64,000 bases of DNA, taken from contig LSYV01000062.1 in the NCBI GenBank assembly GCA_001584585.1, positions 268,468 to 332,467 of the forward strand. The letters are read 5' to 3'. The stretch is from Gonium pectorale. Its lineage: Eukaryota > Chlorophyta > Chlorophyceae > Chlamydomonadales > Volvocaceae. Below, in pieces: positions 1-11,501 of the stretch. The stretch's first letter is position 1; each line of letters starts with the position of its first letter. A program made the translations under genes and the position numbers. Below the pieces are notes generated by a model. The model was not told the origin of the DNA. It saw only the letters and a program-made list of their open reading frames with translations, and did no database searches.

Positions 1-1204
1 GAATTCGCACATGATGAGCCCGGCGCAATTCGAGAGGGGCGGTGCTACGGACGCACAATCCATCGGCCCGCTCGGCAACGCCGGCGGCACTCGGCGCGGC
101 ACCAAATCCTCACCTCTGCGTGTGCGCCATGCTGGAGCTGCTTGGAGAGGGGCGAAAGGACAGCACGGGCTCGCCGAGTGTTGAGCCGGAAAACAAGCAG
201 AAGCGTGGAGGCTTTGGCAGAGACGTGGAGGCTAAGGGATGCAGGGTTGTTGTAAGAGGGCAAGTGTTTGCAAGAAAGCAGCTCGGCGGTGTTCCAGTGA
301 AAATAGGCCCAGGAGGGCGGCTCGGGCATTTTTATCCCGGGGCCCCAACGGCATCGGGCCCTCCGGGGCCCGATGGGCCCGCTACAGGAAGCCTCGGTTC
401 GCCTCGCAGGATGCGAGGCACCCCTATGCTTTACTTGCTTTATACACTTTTGATTTTCCCGCAGCATCCCGTGCTCGTCGGTTTGAGTGTGACCCGCGGT
501 GACCCGCGATGGGTTGCCTCGCCCTACCCACCACCTCCCACCATACGTGCACAGCGCGCCCCCGCCGTTGGCCACAAAACATCTTTCTCTGCAGGTTCTT
601 CTTTTATCAAGCACGCGTACTGCTTGCCAGGTGCAGAAAGATTGCAAACCGTTGCGATGCAGTGTAAATTGGCGCCTGAGCGCTTTCAGCATCATTCTCC
701 TTGATGCTTTGCAGTGCAACGGTCAGTTGGGCTCGGTCATGTGCCCTGTCCACTTTGTCGCCATAGGATGTGCGCAGGCAGAACGCACGGCCTCACAATC
801 AAAGAAGTAGTCAAAGGAGTTACCAAGTCAAGCTCGTCCTTGTACATCCTTGCCTTTTGCCAGGCAACAGTCCCAAGGCCACGTAAAACCCGTGCGGATA
901 TGTTCAGCGCAACCGTGCAATTGGAATCTGTGGTCACTGCCTTCATGGTCACGGCGTTCCGTCGTAGCATATGTGCACAGGCCAAATACGCCCCCCAAAA
1001 GGGCAATGCCATCGTGCAATAATGTACAACATGACTTTTGATGCGACCGGTTTCACCATCACCAAAGCCAGCCAGCCTACCAGCCCTCGCGTCTGGTGGG
1101 CCGCGCAGGTGTCAGGCAACCAGGCGCCAATGGTTGACGGTGTGGTGATGATGCCCTTCGTCACTTGCCTAGTCGCCCCATTCCGGACTGAGTACCCGCG
1201 GCCC
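1..1204. other. No supported gene; intergenic sequence
   Basis: Long open frames exist on both strands (for example about 42-719), but they overlap antisense to each other, show no recognisable domain and are what GC-rich DNA gives by chance. The stretch contains a perfect hairpin at 352-375 and a plus-strand TGTAA near 661, which could mark the end of a gene lying to the left. The 3' untranslated region of the minus-strand VFL3 gene should run into the right part of this stretch. I saw no minus-strand TGTAA there. Confidence 0.5.
352..375. repeat. Perfect 10-bp inverted repeat with 4-nt loop
   Basis: The arms CATCGGGCCC (352-361) and GGGCCCGATG (366-375) are exact reverse complements around the loop TCCG. 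The stem is very GC-rich. It lies in sequence without a supported gene, so its role is unknown. Confidence 0.8.
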
Positions 1205-4200
1205 TCATGCCTGGGTAGTGGTGCTGGTGCTGGGCGCTGTCGAGGACTTGGCCATGCGCAGGAAGGACTGCAGCGCGTGGAGCCGTGAGTCAATATCGGC
1301 GATCTCGGCGCTGGCGTCCTCAAAGACCTGCGCCTTGGAAGACTGGCTGGCCTGATCCGTGTGCACACTGCTCGCGTCGTCTCCGCCTGCATTTGGGAAG
1401 GGAAGTCGCGGTTGAACGCACCGGGTTGCTGTCCGAACAACCGTGCGCCAGCAGCTACTGTGTCGACGGACAAGCCGTTCGCTCTTCGGTACGCAGAAGG
1501 CACGTGTCGACGTGTGGGCGACGTGGATCATGCATGCAAAGCGTCAGGCAATGCACAGACCTAACGAGCCGAATGTAGCAACAGCTGGTGCTGCGGTCGC
1601 GTGCATTGACACCAGCAGTTAACAGGAGACCTAAATAGTGGGAGCAAGATTGGCAACGAGAACTGAAGCACCCGTTATAAACACACCTTCGCAGCGCCGC
1701 TGCTACGGTAAGTTAGCCCCGTTAGTCCACAACCGCGGCTGGCCCAATACCCGGCGCGGCTGCACTCACCGTTGAGGGCGCTGCCGCGCCCCGCCACGAA
1801 GCTGCTCAGCTTCTGCTTCACCTCCTGGAGAGCGCGCCCGGGTGACATGGAGCGCGGTGAGCTCCCTGACATTCGGCGCCCGCCGCCTGCCGTCGCACCT
1901 CCAACCGGGAACTTTGACCAACCGCTGGCGCCACCACCACCGCCGGCGACTGGTGGCTCGCCCCATGCGTTTGCGACGCGCCCGGTCGGCGACGCCCCGC
2001 GCGAGCGCGGCAGACCAAAGGCGTCGTTGGGCCGTGTCCCGGCTCTGTCCACGCCGCCACGGCTGCCACTGCGGCCCCCACTGGCGCTCGGTAGGTTGCC
2101 CACCGGCCGGGTCCGCTCCGTGCTGGTGGGGCGGCTGTTGCCCGGCGAGCCGGAACGAATGACCGGGAGTATCCGCTCGGAGCTGGCAGGGCGGCTCCCT
2201 GAGCACATCAGAAGATGGGACACGCTAGAACAGGTAGTGTAGAAGAGAACGATAGGGCAGTGTTGGCAGCGCGACTGTCTCCTCGACTTCAAGGTCAGCG
2301 CGTTGCTGCCCATTTACGTTCTGTTGCCGCAAAGGGCAAACGCCGTGTGATGCATAGGGTGCCACCCACCTACAACGGACGATGCGCGCGACGACTGCCC
2401 CGACCGCGGCGGCGTTGGCGCATTGCTGCGGCGGCCGCCGTTTGAGACCTCCCGCTCCTTGCGTTGCCGTACGTACTCCGTGGGGTCGAACCTGCACATG
2501 GCGTCGCAAGGTGTTGGTCGCAGTACCTGTGCCACAGTCAGCGCAAGCTGAGTGATGCTATAAGATTAGGGCATGGCCCGGATCTGCTGCATAAGCGGTG
2601 CGTGCCTAACACGCCGAGGGTCCCTGTCATGTAGACCGCTGCAACCCCACCAGCACAAACGCCAGTAGTTCGCACCTTGGTCGAGCAGGCACTACTGGTG
2701 CGGACACCGGCCGTGAACGCTCCGCGCTGGACGTGCCGCGACCCCGGCTGTTACCGCGGCTGTCCGGCCCTCGGACGGGAGCCACGTACCCGGGACTAGC
2801 TCTGCGCAAAGGCAAGGATGCACGGAGTCATGCACCGGGATAGCGCTGGCGGGATGCATACCTCGAGTAAGGACATTCGGTTGCGGCGTGAACGTCTACA
2901 GGCTCAAAAGGACAAAATACATTGCATGGCGCGTTGCTTGGACGTCGTTCCCAGCTACCTCGTACTCTGCGGCCAGGCGGGGACTTACCGTCGGTCCCCT
3001 GGGCTTGGCCGGCTGCTTTGTCGTCCGCCATCCCCGGAGCCATGCCCGTACGTCGACCTGCAGCAAAATCAACATACATTACAGAGGCACGAAACCCATT
3101 ACCCAAGCCCTGTACACACATCAACCGGGTTGCTGGAAACGGTTTACTGGTCTTCGCCTTTGACCACTTGGCGCCCCATGTCTCACCGCACGCGGTCGGT
3201 GGACGCCTGCCGTCTCTCCCGCGTGTCAAGCTCCTCTGTCAGCTGCCGTATGCGCATCTTGAGCTCCCGTATTTGCTCCTTACATCGCCCCAGCTCGTCT
3301 GCAACCTGAAGAGACAAGGGTTCACAAGTTCGACGGAACGGGTTGGCATAGCTTCATGTCATTGGAACTTACAACTTCTAACCCATGCTAAAGCTTTCGA
3401 GACATGGGACCGTATGCAGCAACCCTCATCGGTGCAAGTAGTACTAGCGCTGACTGCCCGCAGGCCCTCGCGGCCCCCGTTCGCCCACATGCCCAGTAGT
3501 GCGCGCTGCTCGCGGCGGTGCCATGCACCAGGCTGCTTCAACATCACATCCGCCGTCCATTACAAAGCAGCATGCGCAGCCGCACCTCTTGCTGCTCCTT
3601 GGCCTTCCGCCGCAGCTCCCTGCGGTGCAGCCCCCGCTCCCGCTCGAGCTCCGCCTCCGCCGCCTCCACGCGCGCCTGGAGCAGGTCCCGGTCCTTGCGC
3701 ACCTGCAGCACGACCACGGTACACAACGGCAGGCCAGGTACGCAAACGCTCCAAAGCTCTGATACAAACCCGACAGGTGCAGATTAAGAGCCGATTGGCT
3801 CCCGGCCCACCATAGCAGAGCAGGTGAAACACCCTTTTGACAAGTGACGCTGCGAACTGTTCGCCATGCGGATACAAGCAAAGCAATCGGGTAGTGTTGC
3901 CGGGACGCCGGCAAATGTGCCACGAAAATTTCAATGCGGCCGGAGTACTGTGGCCAACGCGTCCCCTCCCATCACCGCAAGTACTACCCTTTAGTCGCAC
4001 CATTCGGAGCTCCCGCGAGAGCTCCCGGGCCTCCGGGTCAGAGTCCGCTGCCGCACCCCCGCTGCGCTCCAGCTGCCTGATCTGTTGCCGCAGTGCCGCG
4101 TTCTCCTCACGTAGCCGCCGGAGGTCTACCGACACGTCACTGCCGCCAGCGCCACCTCCGCCCCGCCTGCTGCTGCCCGCCTCCGCCTGCAGGGCCTCCA

Positions 4201-4844
4201 CCTCCGAGCGCAGCTGGCTGATTATGCGCTTAAGGTGCTGAGGGTCGGGGTTCTCTTCGTATAGAAGCGGCAGGGGGTAATGCACGCGGTCGAACTCCGC
4301 TGCATACGTCATGATGAGGTAGCGCTTGTTGTTGGGCGCCTGCGTCCGCGGCGGGGCTGCCTGGCCACCGGCTTTTCGGCTCTTTAGGACTTCAAGGTCC
4401 TGATACGTTAGCAGGTCCACGAAGACGCTCTCCGACGCCTGCTTCAACGCTGACAGCAACATCTTGACAAAGACGGGGAACTTTTTGAAGTTTCCCGTCT
4501 TCGCAGTGATGTCCTCGATATCTGAGTGGGGCATTGTGTACGCTCGTGAGCATCTGAAACCCCTGAGAGGATGGCCGCAAACCCCGCGTGCCCACATGGC
4601 CCCAGGCCTGTCACGGCCTTACATCGAGATGTGAAGTCCCCGCGCCATCGTGAGCAGTCCGACTTTTGCTCGACCTCAAGGCACAGCGTCTCGCCCTCGA
4701 TCGTCGACACGGTGAGCAGGTAAGCAACACCATGGAACGTCACCTCGACCTGCAAACGTAACCGCGATTATAATTTGATTCCCATCGTGTTTTCTCCATG
4801 TATGTAGCATGCTGCAGGCGGCTTACTGTTTCGCACAGGTCCAT
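1205..4844 (-). CDS. VFL3: VFL3/CCDC61 basal-body coiled-coil protein
   Basis: CCDC61 proteins (VFL3 in Chlamydomonas) are basal-body/centriole proteins needed for basal-body anchoring and rootlet organisation. They have an XRCC4/SAS-6-like head followed by a coiled coil. Nine exons join in phase: 4844-4827, 4749-4623, 4521-4001, 3702-3564, 3298-3187, 2801-2676, 2491-2370, 2198-1770 and 1386-1205, giving 591 residues. Family landmarks are YIEDITAKTGNFKKF, SESVFVDLLTYQDLE and RYLIMTYAAEFDRVHYPLPL in the head. A Leu/Glu/Arg-rich coiled coil follows in exons 3-5, then FDPTEYVRQ in exon 7 and a C-terminal IDSRLHALQSFL. The start is a six-codon first exon, with ATG at 4844 and donor GTAAGC. Exon 3 must end at 4001 (donor GTGCGA) to keep the coiled-coil frame. 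It is divergent from the gene at 5155. The six-codon first exon is the least certain part. Confidence 0.92.
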
Positions 4845-5154
4845 TCCAGTAGCTGCAGCAGTGAACAACGCCTGCTAATATTGCTGCACCCTAGCTCGCC
4901 ATCATATTACACCCTAGCAAGCATATATAACAGAATGGGGTACCGGCCCGAAAGAAAAGTCAACACAGTCAACGTGGCCAAGGAGGCTTTCTTTTGCGAA
5001 ATACGTTCAGAACTGTTCAGGGCCTTGGATTTATGAAAGAGGGTGCATTTGGGGATGGAACCCATTTCAGCACGCCGTACGATGTGTATAGGCCCAGTCG
5101 CATCGACGTCCAAGGACTGTTGCCGCCTCGGACGCAGTCACCGCGACTTGAAGG
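4845..5154. promoter_or_regulatory. Divergent promoter between VFL3 and the Rossmann-protein gene
   Basis: The 310 bp separate two start codons that point away from each other, so both promoters and 5' untranslated regions must lie here. There is an AT-richer patch around 4905-4950. I could not identify a specific factor-binding site by eye. Confidence 0.6.
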
Positions 5155-7963
5155 ATGCAGTCTGTGCGCCTCACCCGCGCTTCGGCGATCCAGCCGGTCG
5201 TCGGTCGCGCTGCAAGCAAGAACGCTCGCCGTTACACCGTGATGACGATGGCAGGCCTTAAGGCAAGCTTGAACCGATAGCATAATCGGCATCTTGCTGG
5301 CTGCGGTCAGGCAACCTCTAACGGCCGTCGAGGGAGCCCGATGGCCACTGGGCCACCCTTCCCACCTAGTGACACCCCACCACGCACCCCACCACGTCTC
5401 AGGTCGCCGTAACGGGCGCTGCCGGTCGGACGGGAGCTCTGGTCGTGAAGAAGCTCGTAGAGCGGAAGGACCAATACGAGCCGCGCGCTATCGTGCGCAA
5501 CGCGTCGGTGAGGGCAGGGAAGGGGGCGGTAAGGGGATGGGCCGATAATGGGGCAAGCAGGGCGGGGCAGGGTGGGCAGAGGGTCGTTCATACAAACATG
5601 GCGATGGGCTGCCGCCCCCTGGTGGGCACATGCGCAATCTCTGATCGCGCAAACGTAATCTGCACTCTGCGGTGTGAGACAGCTGGGCGGCTAGAAGGTT
5701 ACGGGGCCGTGAGATAGCGCTCCCCTGGGATTGCTGGGGATAATGAACCACTTGCCAACCGGCTTACCGATAGATTGGACTCGAGGCGCCGGTTCAGCAT
5801 GGCGCTGATGTAGGCCCGCGGGCGCTCAGGCAGACCTCTGTCCAGATCCTATGCACCGCCAAAACGCCCCGCCGACCCACGCTGATCTTTGCCCCTTCAG
5901 TCAAAGTCCAAGCTCGCTCAGATGGGCGTGCCCGAGTCGGCCATCTACGAGGTCGACATCTCGACGGGCGGCGCCGAGGCCTTTGGAAAGGCCTTTGCGG
6001 GCGCCGACGCGCTGGTGATTGCCACCTCCGCGGTGCCTGTGCTGAAGCCGCTCAGCCTCATCCGCGTCTTCTGGGCCAAGCTGACGGGCGGCAAGGCCAT
6101 GCCCGATTTCGGCTGGAAGGAGGGGCAGCTGCCGGAGCAGGTGCAGCCGTGCGGTCATTGAGGCTGCGCGCGGGCGGCTAGCAGTGCATGGGGGCTTGAG
6201 CTTAAGGTCTGGGGCAGGAGCTCGTGGCAAAGTCCCACAGGTGCAACAGTAGCGCTGTAACTTGCATACGCCGGACCGGCTGCAGGCCGCCGCCGTTCTG
6301 TGCTGCACGGGAGCACCTTGGGTTGGGGGCACACGCTTTGCAGCGCCACCTTCACATGCCTGGCTCTGGTGGGTTCCCACCGTCCGCCCTCCGGCCCCTC
6401 CCCCGTCAGGTGGACTGGCTGGGCCAGAAGGTGCAGATTGACGCCGCGAAGGCGGCCGGCATCAAGAAGGTAGTGCTGGTCAGCAGCATGGGCGGGACCG
6501 ACAAGGAGAACAACCTCAACAAGCTGGGAGATGGTGAGGACGTGGGTATGGCCAAGGCCGGCGCGACACGAAGACTAGGCACCTGGTCGGTCGTCTATTC
6601 GCCGGACTCTATTCCGGCAGACCGGCTGCGCTCCGGTGACAGCCATGAGCAGTGTTCACCCTCGTTTGCCTGCAACGTACCCTTCCCAGGCAATATCCTC
6701 CAGTGGAAGCGCAAGGCGGAGCAATACCTCATTGCCTCGGGCCTTAACTACACCATAATCCACCCCGGCGGTGAGGGGTTCATTGGGGCTGGGATGAACG
6801 AGGAATGTGCTATGCGTTCTTATGCCATTGTATGCTCCTTCTGCACCCCGTTCCAAGCTTCCAAGCTGTAGCCCTGGAGCCGGGCCATGTGGTTTCACCT
6901 GATCTATGCGTGCCACCGCATACGAGGGCCGGGCGAGAGCCGGGCGTCACCAGCCTGTCAAGCTGCCGCCACGTCGCTCCCGAGACCTCCAGCGCTGCGC
7001 TTGTGGCCAACACCGGCTGACCACGGCGCCTGCACCCGCGCCCACACTCGCTGGCCCCGCCGCACCATAGCCCTCCTTCATTGCCGCTTGATCTCCTGCC
7101 TCGCTGCGGAACTCGTGTGCGGCGTCAGGCCTAATTGACGAGGCGGACGGGCAGCGGGAGCTGCTGGTGGGCGTGGACGACACGCTGCTGAAGCAGACGA
7201 TGCGCAGCATCCCCCGCGGGGACGTGGCGGAGCTCAGCGTGCAGTGCCTCACGCTCAAGGCGGCAGACAACAGGTGCGCAGCGGGTGCCCCCGGCTGTCC
7301 GGCCTGTTGGCGGGGCAGGCCTGTGCACGCAATATGGGCAGTGAGCGGGTGGGATGCATTGCGTATGTCTAGGCGCATGCCTTTCCCTCTTGGTCGAGGC
7401 TGCGGGGAAAGGAATGGAGCAGGGGCGGAAGGGTCAGGAGAAGGGGTGAGGCTCCGTGCATGCTTGCACCTATCTTGGGGGCCGGAGTGACCGGCGGCGC
7501 GGGGAAAGGAGGTGCGCGGTCGCAGACACTGGCACAGGCGAGCAATTGTTACCCATGAGCGCATGCGGTCATGCCGGCTGCCAGGGGCGCTGTCCGCCCG
7601 CTGCGGACTGCTCCACAGGGCTGCTGGGGGCAGGCATCCCCTTCTGCCCCCATGTGCGCGGCGTTTCGGGCCACCAGCCAATTGATGCAGACATTGGATC
7701 CAGTGGCCGCGCAGCACCCTCCTGCGCGGCGCCACACGCCGCGCCCCTTCCTCCCCCCTGCCCTCTTCCCGACGCTCCGTCGTTGCTGCCCAGCCGCAAG
7801 TTTCTTTCCATGAGCTATAACGGGAACGGCTTTACCCTTTGACCACAGGTCGTTCGATGTCATCAGCCGCAAGCCCGACGAGGGCACTCCCACCAAGGAC
7901 TTTGAGGCGCTGCTTAGCGGGCTGCAGGGCAACTGCGACTATTCAATCAACAGCCAGTGGTAG
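5155..7963 (+). CDS. NAD(P)-binding Rossmann-fold protein, At5g02240-like, probably plastid
   Basis: This is an atypical short-chain dehydrogenase related to Arabidopsis At5g02240 and At2g37660, an NAD(P)-binding family found mainly in chloroplasts with no firmly assigned substrate. Seven exons join in phase: 5155-5262, 5403-5507, 5901-6140, 6410-6533, 6690-6770, 7129-7273 and 7849-7963, giving 305 residues. The first 36 residues are basic and Ser/Ala-rich, like a plastid transit peptide. The nucleotide-binding loop is VAVTGAAGRTG. Family blocks follow: ADALVIATSAVPVLKP, PEQVDWLGQKVQIDAAK, VVLVSSMGG, WKRKAEQYL and TPTKDFEALL. Intron 1 appears to use a GC donor (AAG then GCAAGC), which is required to join the presequence to the Rossmann fold in frame. 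A TGTAA motif lies at 8653. The family assignment is strong; the enzymatic role is not known from sequence. Confidence 0.9.
5263..5402 (+). other. Non-canonical GC-AG intron
   Basis: The intron begins GCAAGC at 5263 and ends CTCAG at 5402. No GT donor in the vicinity gives an in-frame join between the ATG exon and the Rossmann-loop exon. GC-AG introns are a known minor class of U2 introns with otherwise strong donors, which fits. Confidence 0.6.
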
Positions 7964-8652
7964 GACGCAAGCTGCTTTGGCAGTACCGAAGCCGGTGTAG
8001 GGAGTGCGGATGCAGCGGCAGTGTGCGGGAGGCCAAAAAATCGGTTCGCTCAGACCACAGGCTGCTGCGAAGGCAGGGCTTGGCAAACGCCTCAAGGCGC
8101 CGATGCGCGCTACGGTAGGGACAGCAGCTGTGCAGCTCGCCGTGACAGGCGGTTGCGGCAATGTTCCCGGGCGTTTGGTGCTTGGCGCAAACCGAAGTTC
8201 GCAACCTGCATGTGGGAAGGCGTGAAGCCGTTGCAAAGCGTCTGCAGGCAGGCCATTTTGCTTAAGGGTTCCAGCCTGTCGAAAAGTTTTCCTGCCTTGG
8301 TAGAATAATTTCGTGGTTTTGATTAATGTGCGAATACTCGGTCGTGTTCTTTTATGCAGGATTTGATGGGTATGTACTCGTTGCGCTCTGCGGTGCTGAC
8401 GAGTGGCCGTTGAAGAGGTGTTTCAATCAACCGCCGTGGCCTGCCTAAAAATCATGTGTGGCTTGGGTCGCGATGATCATCGTCGAAGTTTATGTGTTGA
8501 GTTTTGGCTTCGTAGCCAATGATGATTCGCTTCCGTGAAACGCCGTGAACGGTCACGGGGAGTCGCCGGGAGCTATGGCCTCCTTTCTCAGCCGTTGACC
8601 GCGAAGGTCGAGCGTCGTTAGTACCCAAGAGCAATCATTAAGGCCATAGTCG

Positions 8653-8657
8653 TGTAA
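8653..8657 (+). terminator. TGTAA polyadenylation signal, Rossmann-protein gene
   Basis: TGTAA is the volvocine-type polyadenylation signal. This copy is about 690 nt after the stop at 7963 and about 60 nt before the USB1 start. A second copy lies near 8680. Which one is used cannot be told from sequence. Confidence 0.5.
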
Positions 8658-8714
8658 CCCGTTAGGACCCGTTAGCCCGTGTAAGACGAAGGCCGAGTAC
8701 CGTAAGTCACAGAA

Positions 8715-9704
8715 ATGTCACTCTCAACTCGCACCTTCACGACTGCCCGACCAGGCCGCTGCAGCCAGCCGCGCCTAGCTGCCCTCCGGCCCTCCCGCAT
8801 GGCAATACACGTGACTGGGCAGCATGCCAAAACGCGCTCCGTGCTCGTGTACGTCCCAGTGCCCGAAGCACGGCTGACCGGCGTGAAGGACGCGCTGACG
8901 TCCGTGGCGGCGCTTGGCTTCCCGAAGCTCGTCCACCTGCGGTGGCGCCCGACAAAGTAAGTGCGCGGTTGGTGACCCATGGGTCACTGTGGAGGCCATT
9001 GCACGTTCCTGGCCCAGTGATGCTCGCAACGGGCTTTAACTTTCCCGTATTGAGCGCCTTCTCATTTCGTATGGAGCGCTGACATCGTTGCCGCGCATGC
9101 GCGCTACAATGTCAGGGACTTATATGCAGGTACTATGCAGGGCACTACGGGCACGTCAAGTCACGAGCCTTGCGGCGCCCGATCATCGCGCTGCTCACGC
9201 AGGAATGGCAAGCTGCTGCGATGGGACGACACCTTCCACGTAACCCTCGCCCGCCCGGTGTCAGTCTCGGATGCAGACAAGCCGGTCCTGATAGGCGCGC
9301 TGCAGGCGGCGCTGCGGAGCGGCATGCCCCGCGGCGGCTGCAGCGGCGGCAGCGGTGAGTTGCACCTGGGCCCGGACCTCAAGGCCTACCCCAGCTACGA
9401 CGGACACGACTGCTTCCTGGCAGTGCTGGCGCATGAGGGAGTGGACAAGACCCACGCAGCGATCCGCTGCATCGACTCCGTGATGCCCCGCTTTGGGGGC
9501 GACGTATACTATAAGGATCCCGACGTTCACGTGTCCTTCGGCTGGGCTCCAGGAGTAAAGGCGGAGGAGATGAACGCCAGGCTCGAAAAGCCAGACCGAG
9601 GCGGTGGGCCGGGGATGGGCCGCGTGGTGGTGACGGGGCGAGTGACGACCGACAGGGTGTGCTGCAGGGTTGGCAACCAGACGTATACCGTCTGGACATG
9701 CTAA
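8715..9704 (+). CDS. USB1: U6 snRNA phosphodiesterase USB1 (2H phosphoesterase)
   Basis: USB1/Mpn1 trims the 3' oligo(U) tail of U6 spliceosomal RNA and leaves a modified 3' end that protects it. Two exons, 8715-8956 and 9203-9704, join through a GTAAGT donor and give 247 residues. The two catalytic HxT/S tetrapeptides of the 2H superfamily are clear: HVTL in TFHVTLARPVSV at about residue 93 and HVSF in DPDVHVSFGW near residue 198. The N-terminal HVTGQHAKTRSVLVYVPVP matches the conserved HVRGNW...VYVP strand of the family. In the 243-nt intron a second frame (9130-9260) is open but would break the HVTL frame, so I treat it as intron. The protein is short compared with human USB1 (265 residues) because the variable N-terminus is brief. 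A TGTAA lies at 9946. Confidence 0.85.
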
Positions 9705-9945
9705 CAAGCCAGCACAGAGCACACCACGACGCGCACACTGTCGACATGTTGCTGGGTCATGAACAAGATGTCCAGACAGGGACCAGCTTAGCCGGTGTTG
9801 ACGCAAACGGAGAGAACTGGTGCTGGGGCCGCACGAGGATCAGGGGTCGTGACAACGCTGCACGGCTCAAGCGCTGCACAGGCTTAGGGGAGGAAGCCTA
9901 AGGGTCATGGCGTCTGCAGATTTGGTTCCGTGGGTAAAGGTCCAA

Positions 9946-9950
9946 TGTAA
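9946..9950 (+). terminator. TGTAA polyadenylation signal, USB1
   Basis: TGTAA lies 242 nt after the USB1 stop codon, within the usual distance for algal 3' untranslated regions. Confidence 0.65.
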
Positions 9951-10298
9951 ACGTTTGTCCATGTTAAAGCGTACAGGTCCATCATCCCGCTAGCCGTGCT
10001 GAAAGTGATGTGCACGCCCGCTAACATCAACCAGTCGGGCCCAAGGCCTGTCCAAAAGGTTCCGCACACCCGATATACTCACACAGAGCAAAGTCGGCAC
10101 GAGAGCAGGCCGCAAGCGGGCCGTGCCCTGTCCACACCCCTTCCACGCAGGTAACTGTGCGATGTACACAACTCAAAAGTTGCGCATCATGCCCACCTGC
10201 AGCTACAAAACAAGGCTGGCCGGTGCCCACGTCAGTGCGCCTCCATCCGCCATCCTGCTTGGCGCAGCATATACCATAATCCTTCCACAACCCCGCAG

Positions 10299-10663
10299 GT
10301 GCCTCCTCACTGCACTGCCTGTACTGCCCAAAGATGCAAGCCCGCGCATAAGGGGCACATAGAGATCGACGCGGTAAGACTCCCGTTTCACATTCATCAT
10401 CCCCTCATTGTACACAGGGTCAACGGTGACATCGCTGCATCGTCTTCAGGCCATCATGGCCCTTCGCTACGCGAGGGACACCAGATCCTACCACCATTTC
10501 GTACGGCGGCACGTCTTGCATGCCCGACGGTCTGCACTGCTTGTCCAGCATTCGGCAGGCCTATCTGAGCATGATGCCGGATACACCCAACCAGGGGCAA
10601 CTTGGAGCCGTCTACATCTGCACAGCCTGCCCGCACCGTTTTGAGGCATCCGCCGTCAAGACG
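10299..10663 (+). CDS. Possible partial zinc-ribbon gene
   Basis: Two candidate exons, 10299-10373 and 10559-10663, each have an AG acceptor and a GT donor, and both are in phase 0. Joined, they carry two CxxC pairs: HCTAC near the start and YICTACPHRF near the end, spaced like a long zinc ribbon. I could not find upstream or downstream exons, a start codon or a stop that fit, and I do not recognise the family. Minus-strand frames also cross this area. Treat this as a lead, not a gene model. Confidence 0.22.
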
Positions 10664-10812
10664 GTAGCCTTACGCTCAACCCCTTGGCGTGTCTGTGTCA
10701 CGCCTCGGACGTCACTCCACCATAATATCTGATTTAACTTGACTGCTACTGTTCAGAACAAAACTCCGTGATGGGCAAGCCATGCCCACCTCCCCTCTGA
10801 AACCCAGTACGC

Positions 10813-11267
10813 TCAATGGCGTGGCATATCGTCCGACTCTATCCACCGCATGCGCTCCTCCCGCGCCTTTTGCTTCTGAATCATGTAGATGTCCGGTTGC
10901 TTGGTCTTGCTCTCCTTGTTCAGCGATACCCAGTACACCGGAATGGCACTCACGGCGCACCAGAAGAACACCTGCGCTGCCACGCGGCCGCCCTTCACGC
11001 CCGGCGGAAGACGCCACTCAGGCTTCCATGTCGGCTTGTAGCTCGCGCCCTTGTTCCCGTCGCCCCGGAGAAAAACGTAATCGAACATCCAATGAGCCTC
11101 CTGCTTCCTATAACAGCTGTATACCAGTGAGGTGGTGCCAGATATGGGAGGCAGAGGCACCACGCTGCACAAACGTAACCGGCTACTCTACTTGTGTTTT
11201 GACTTATCAGGGTGAATGAAAAGCATGCTGCAGTAACCAGCGCAAAGGTAAAACATACTGCGCTCAT
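10813..11267 (-). CDS. 98-residue single-span membrane protein, unknown
   Basis: Two exons, 11267-11259 (three codons, MSA) and 11100-10813, join through donor GTATGT and acceptor GCAG in phase 0. The product is 98 residues. It starts with an aromatic, basic segment (about 1-40) containing repeated Pro-Thr-Trp/Pro-Glu-Trp motifs. One hydrophobic helix follows at about 43-63 (VAAQVFFWCAVSAIPVYWVS), then a charged Lys/Glu/Arg-rich tail. That shape is typical of small accessory subunits of mitochondrial or plastid membrane complexes, but this is inference from shape only and I do not recognise the family. An in-frame extension upstream of 11267 exists, so a longer N-terminus is possible. The gene is head-to-head with methionine aminopeptidase 1. 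Confidence 0.6.
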
Positions 11268-11501
11268 CTTAGCTTGTCGCCCCCAGAGCTCTGGACCGAT
11301 GTACGATGGTTCCGGTGCATCCACTGCGTCGTCGCTTGCGTATCGCTCTAGGTGTACTGTATTTGGTTTGGTGTGTTGATTATCTTGTTCCATGCGTTGA
11401 TTACAAATGTCCATACGGTGAACCGTTCTCACCGCACACGCTTGACTCTAGATTGGCTACCTGTGGGTCCATTTGCCCATCCAAGCAGCGCTGTAGCATC
11501 A
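11268..11501. promoter_or_regulatory. Divergent promoter between the 98-residue protein and MetAP1
   Basis: A 234-bp interval lies between two start codons facing away from each other. The segment 11340-11410 is T-rich compared with its surroundings. No specific element was recognised. Confidence 0.5.

Noticed and set aside
42..719. Two antisense open frames of over 200 codons at the left end
   Set aside because: They overlap almost completely on opposite strands, have Arg/Ala/Pro-biased composition, no domain and no splice evidence. Chance frames in GC-rich DNA explain them.
9135..9202. Extension of USB1 exon 2 upstream from an ATG at 9135
   Set aside because: The frame is open, but it would replace the conserved HVTG...VYVP strand encoded by the upstream exon. 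The GTAAGT/GCAG splice joins that exon in phase.
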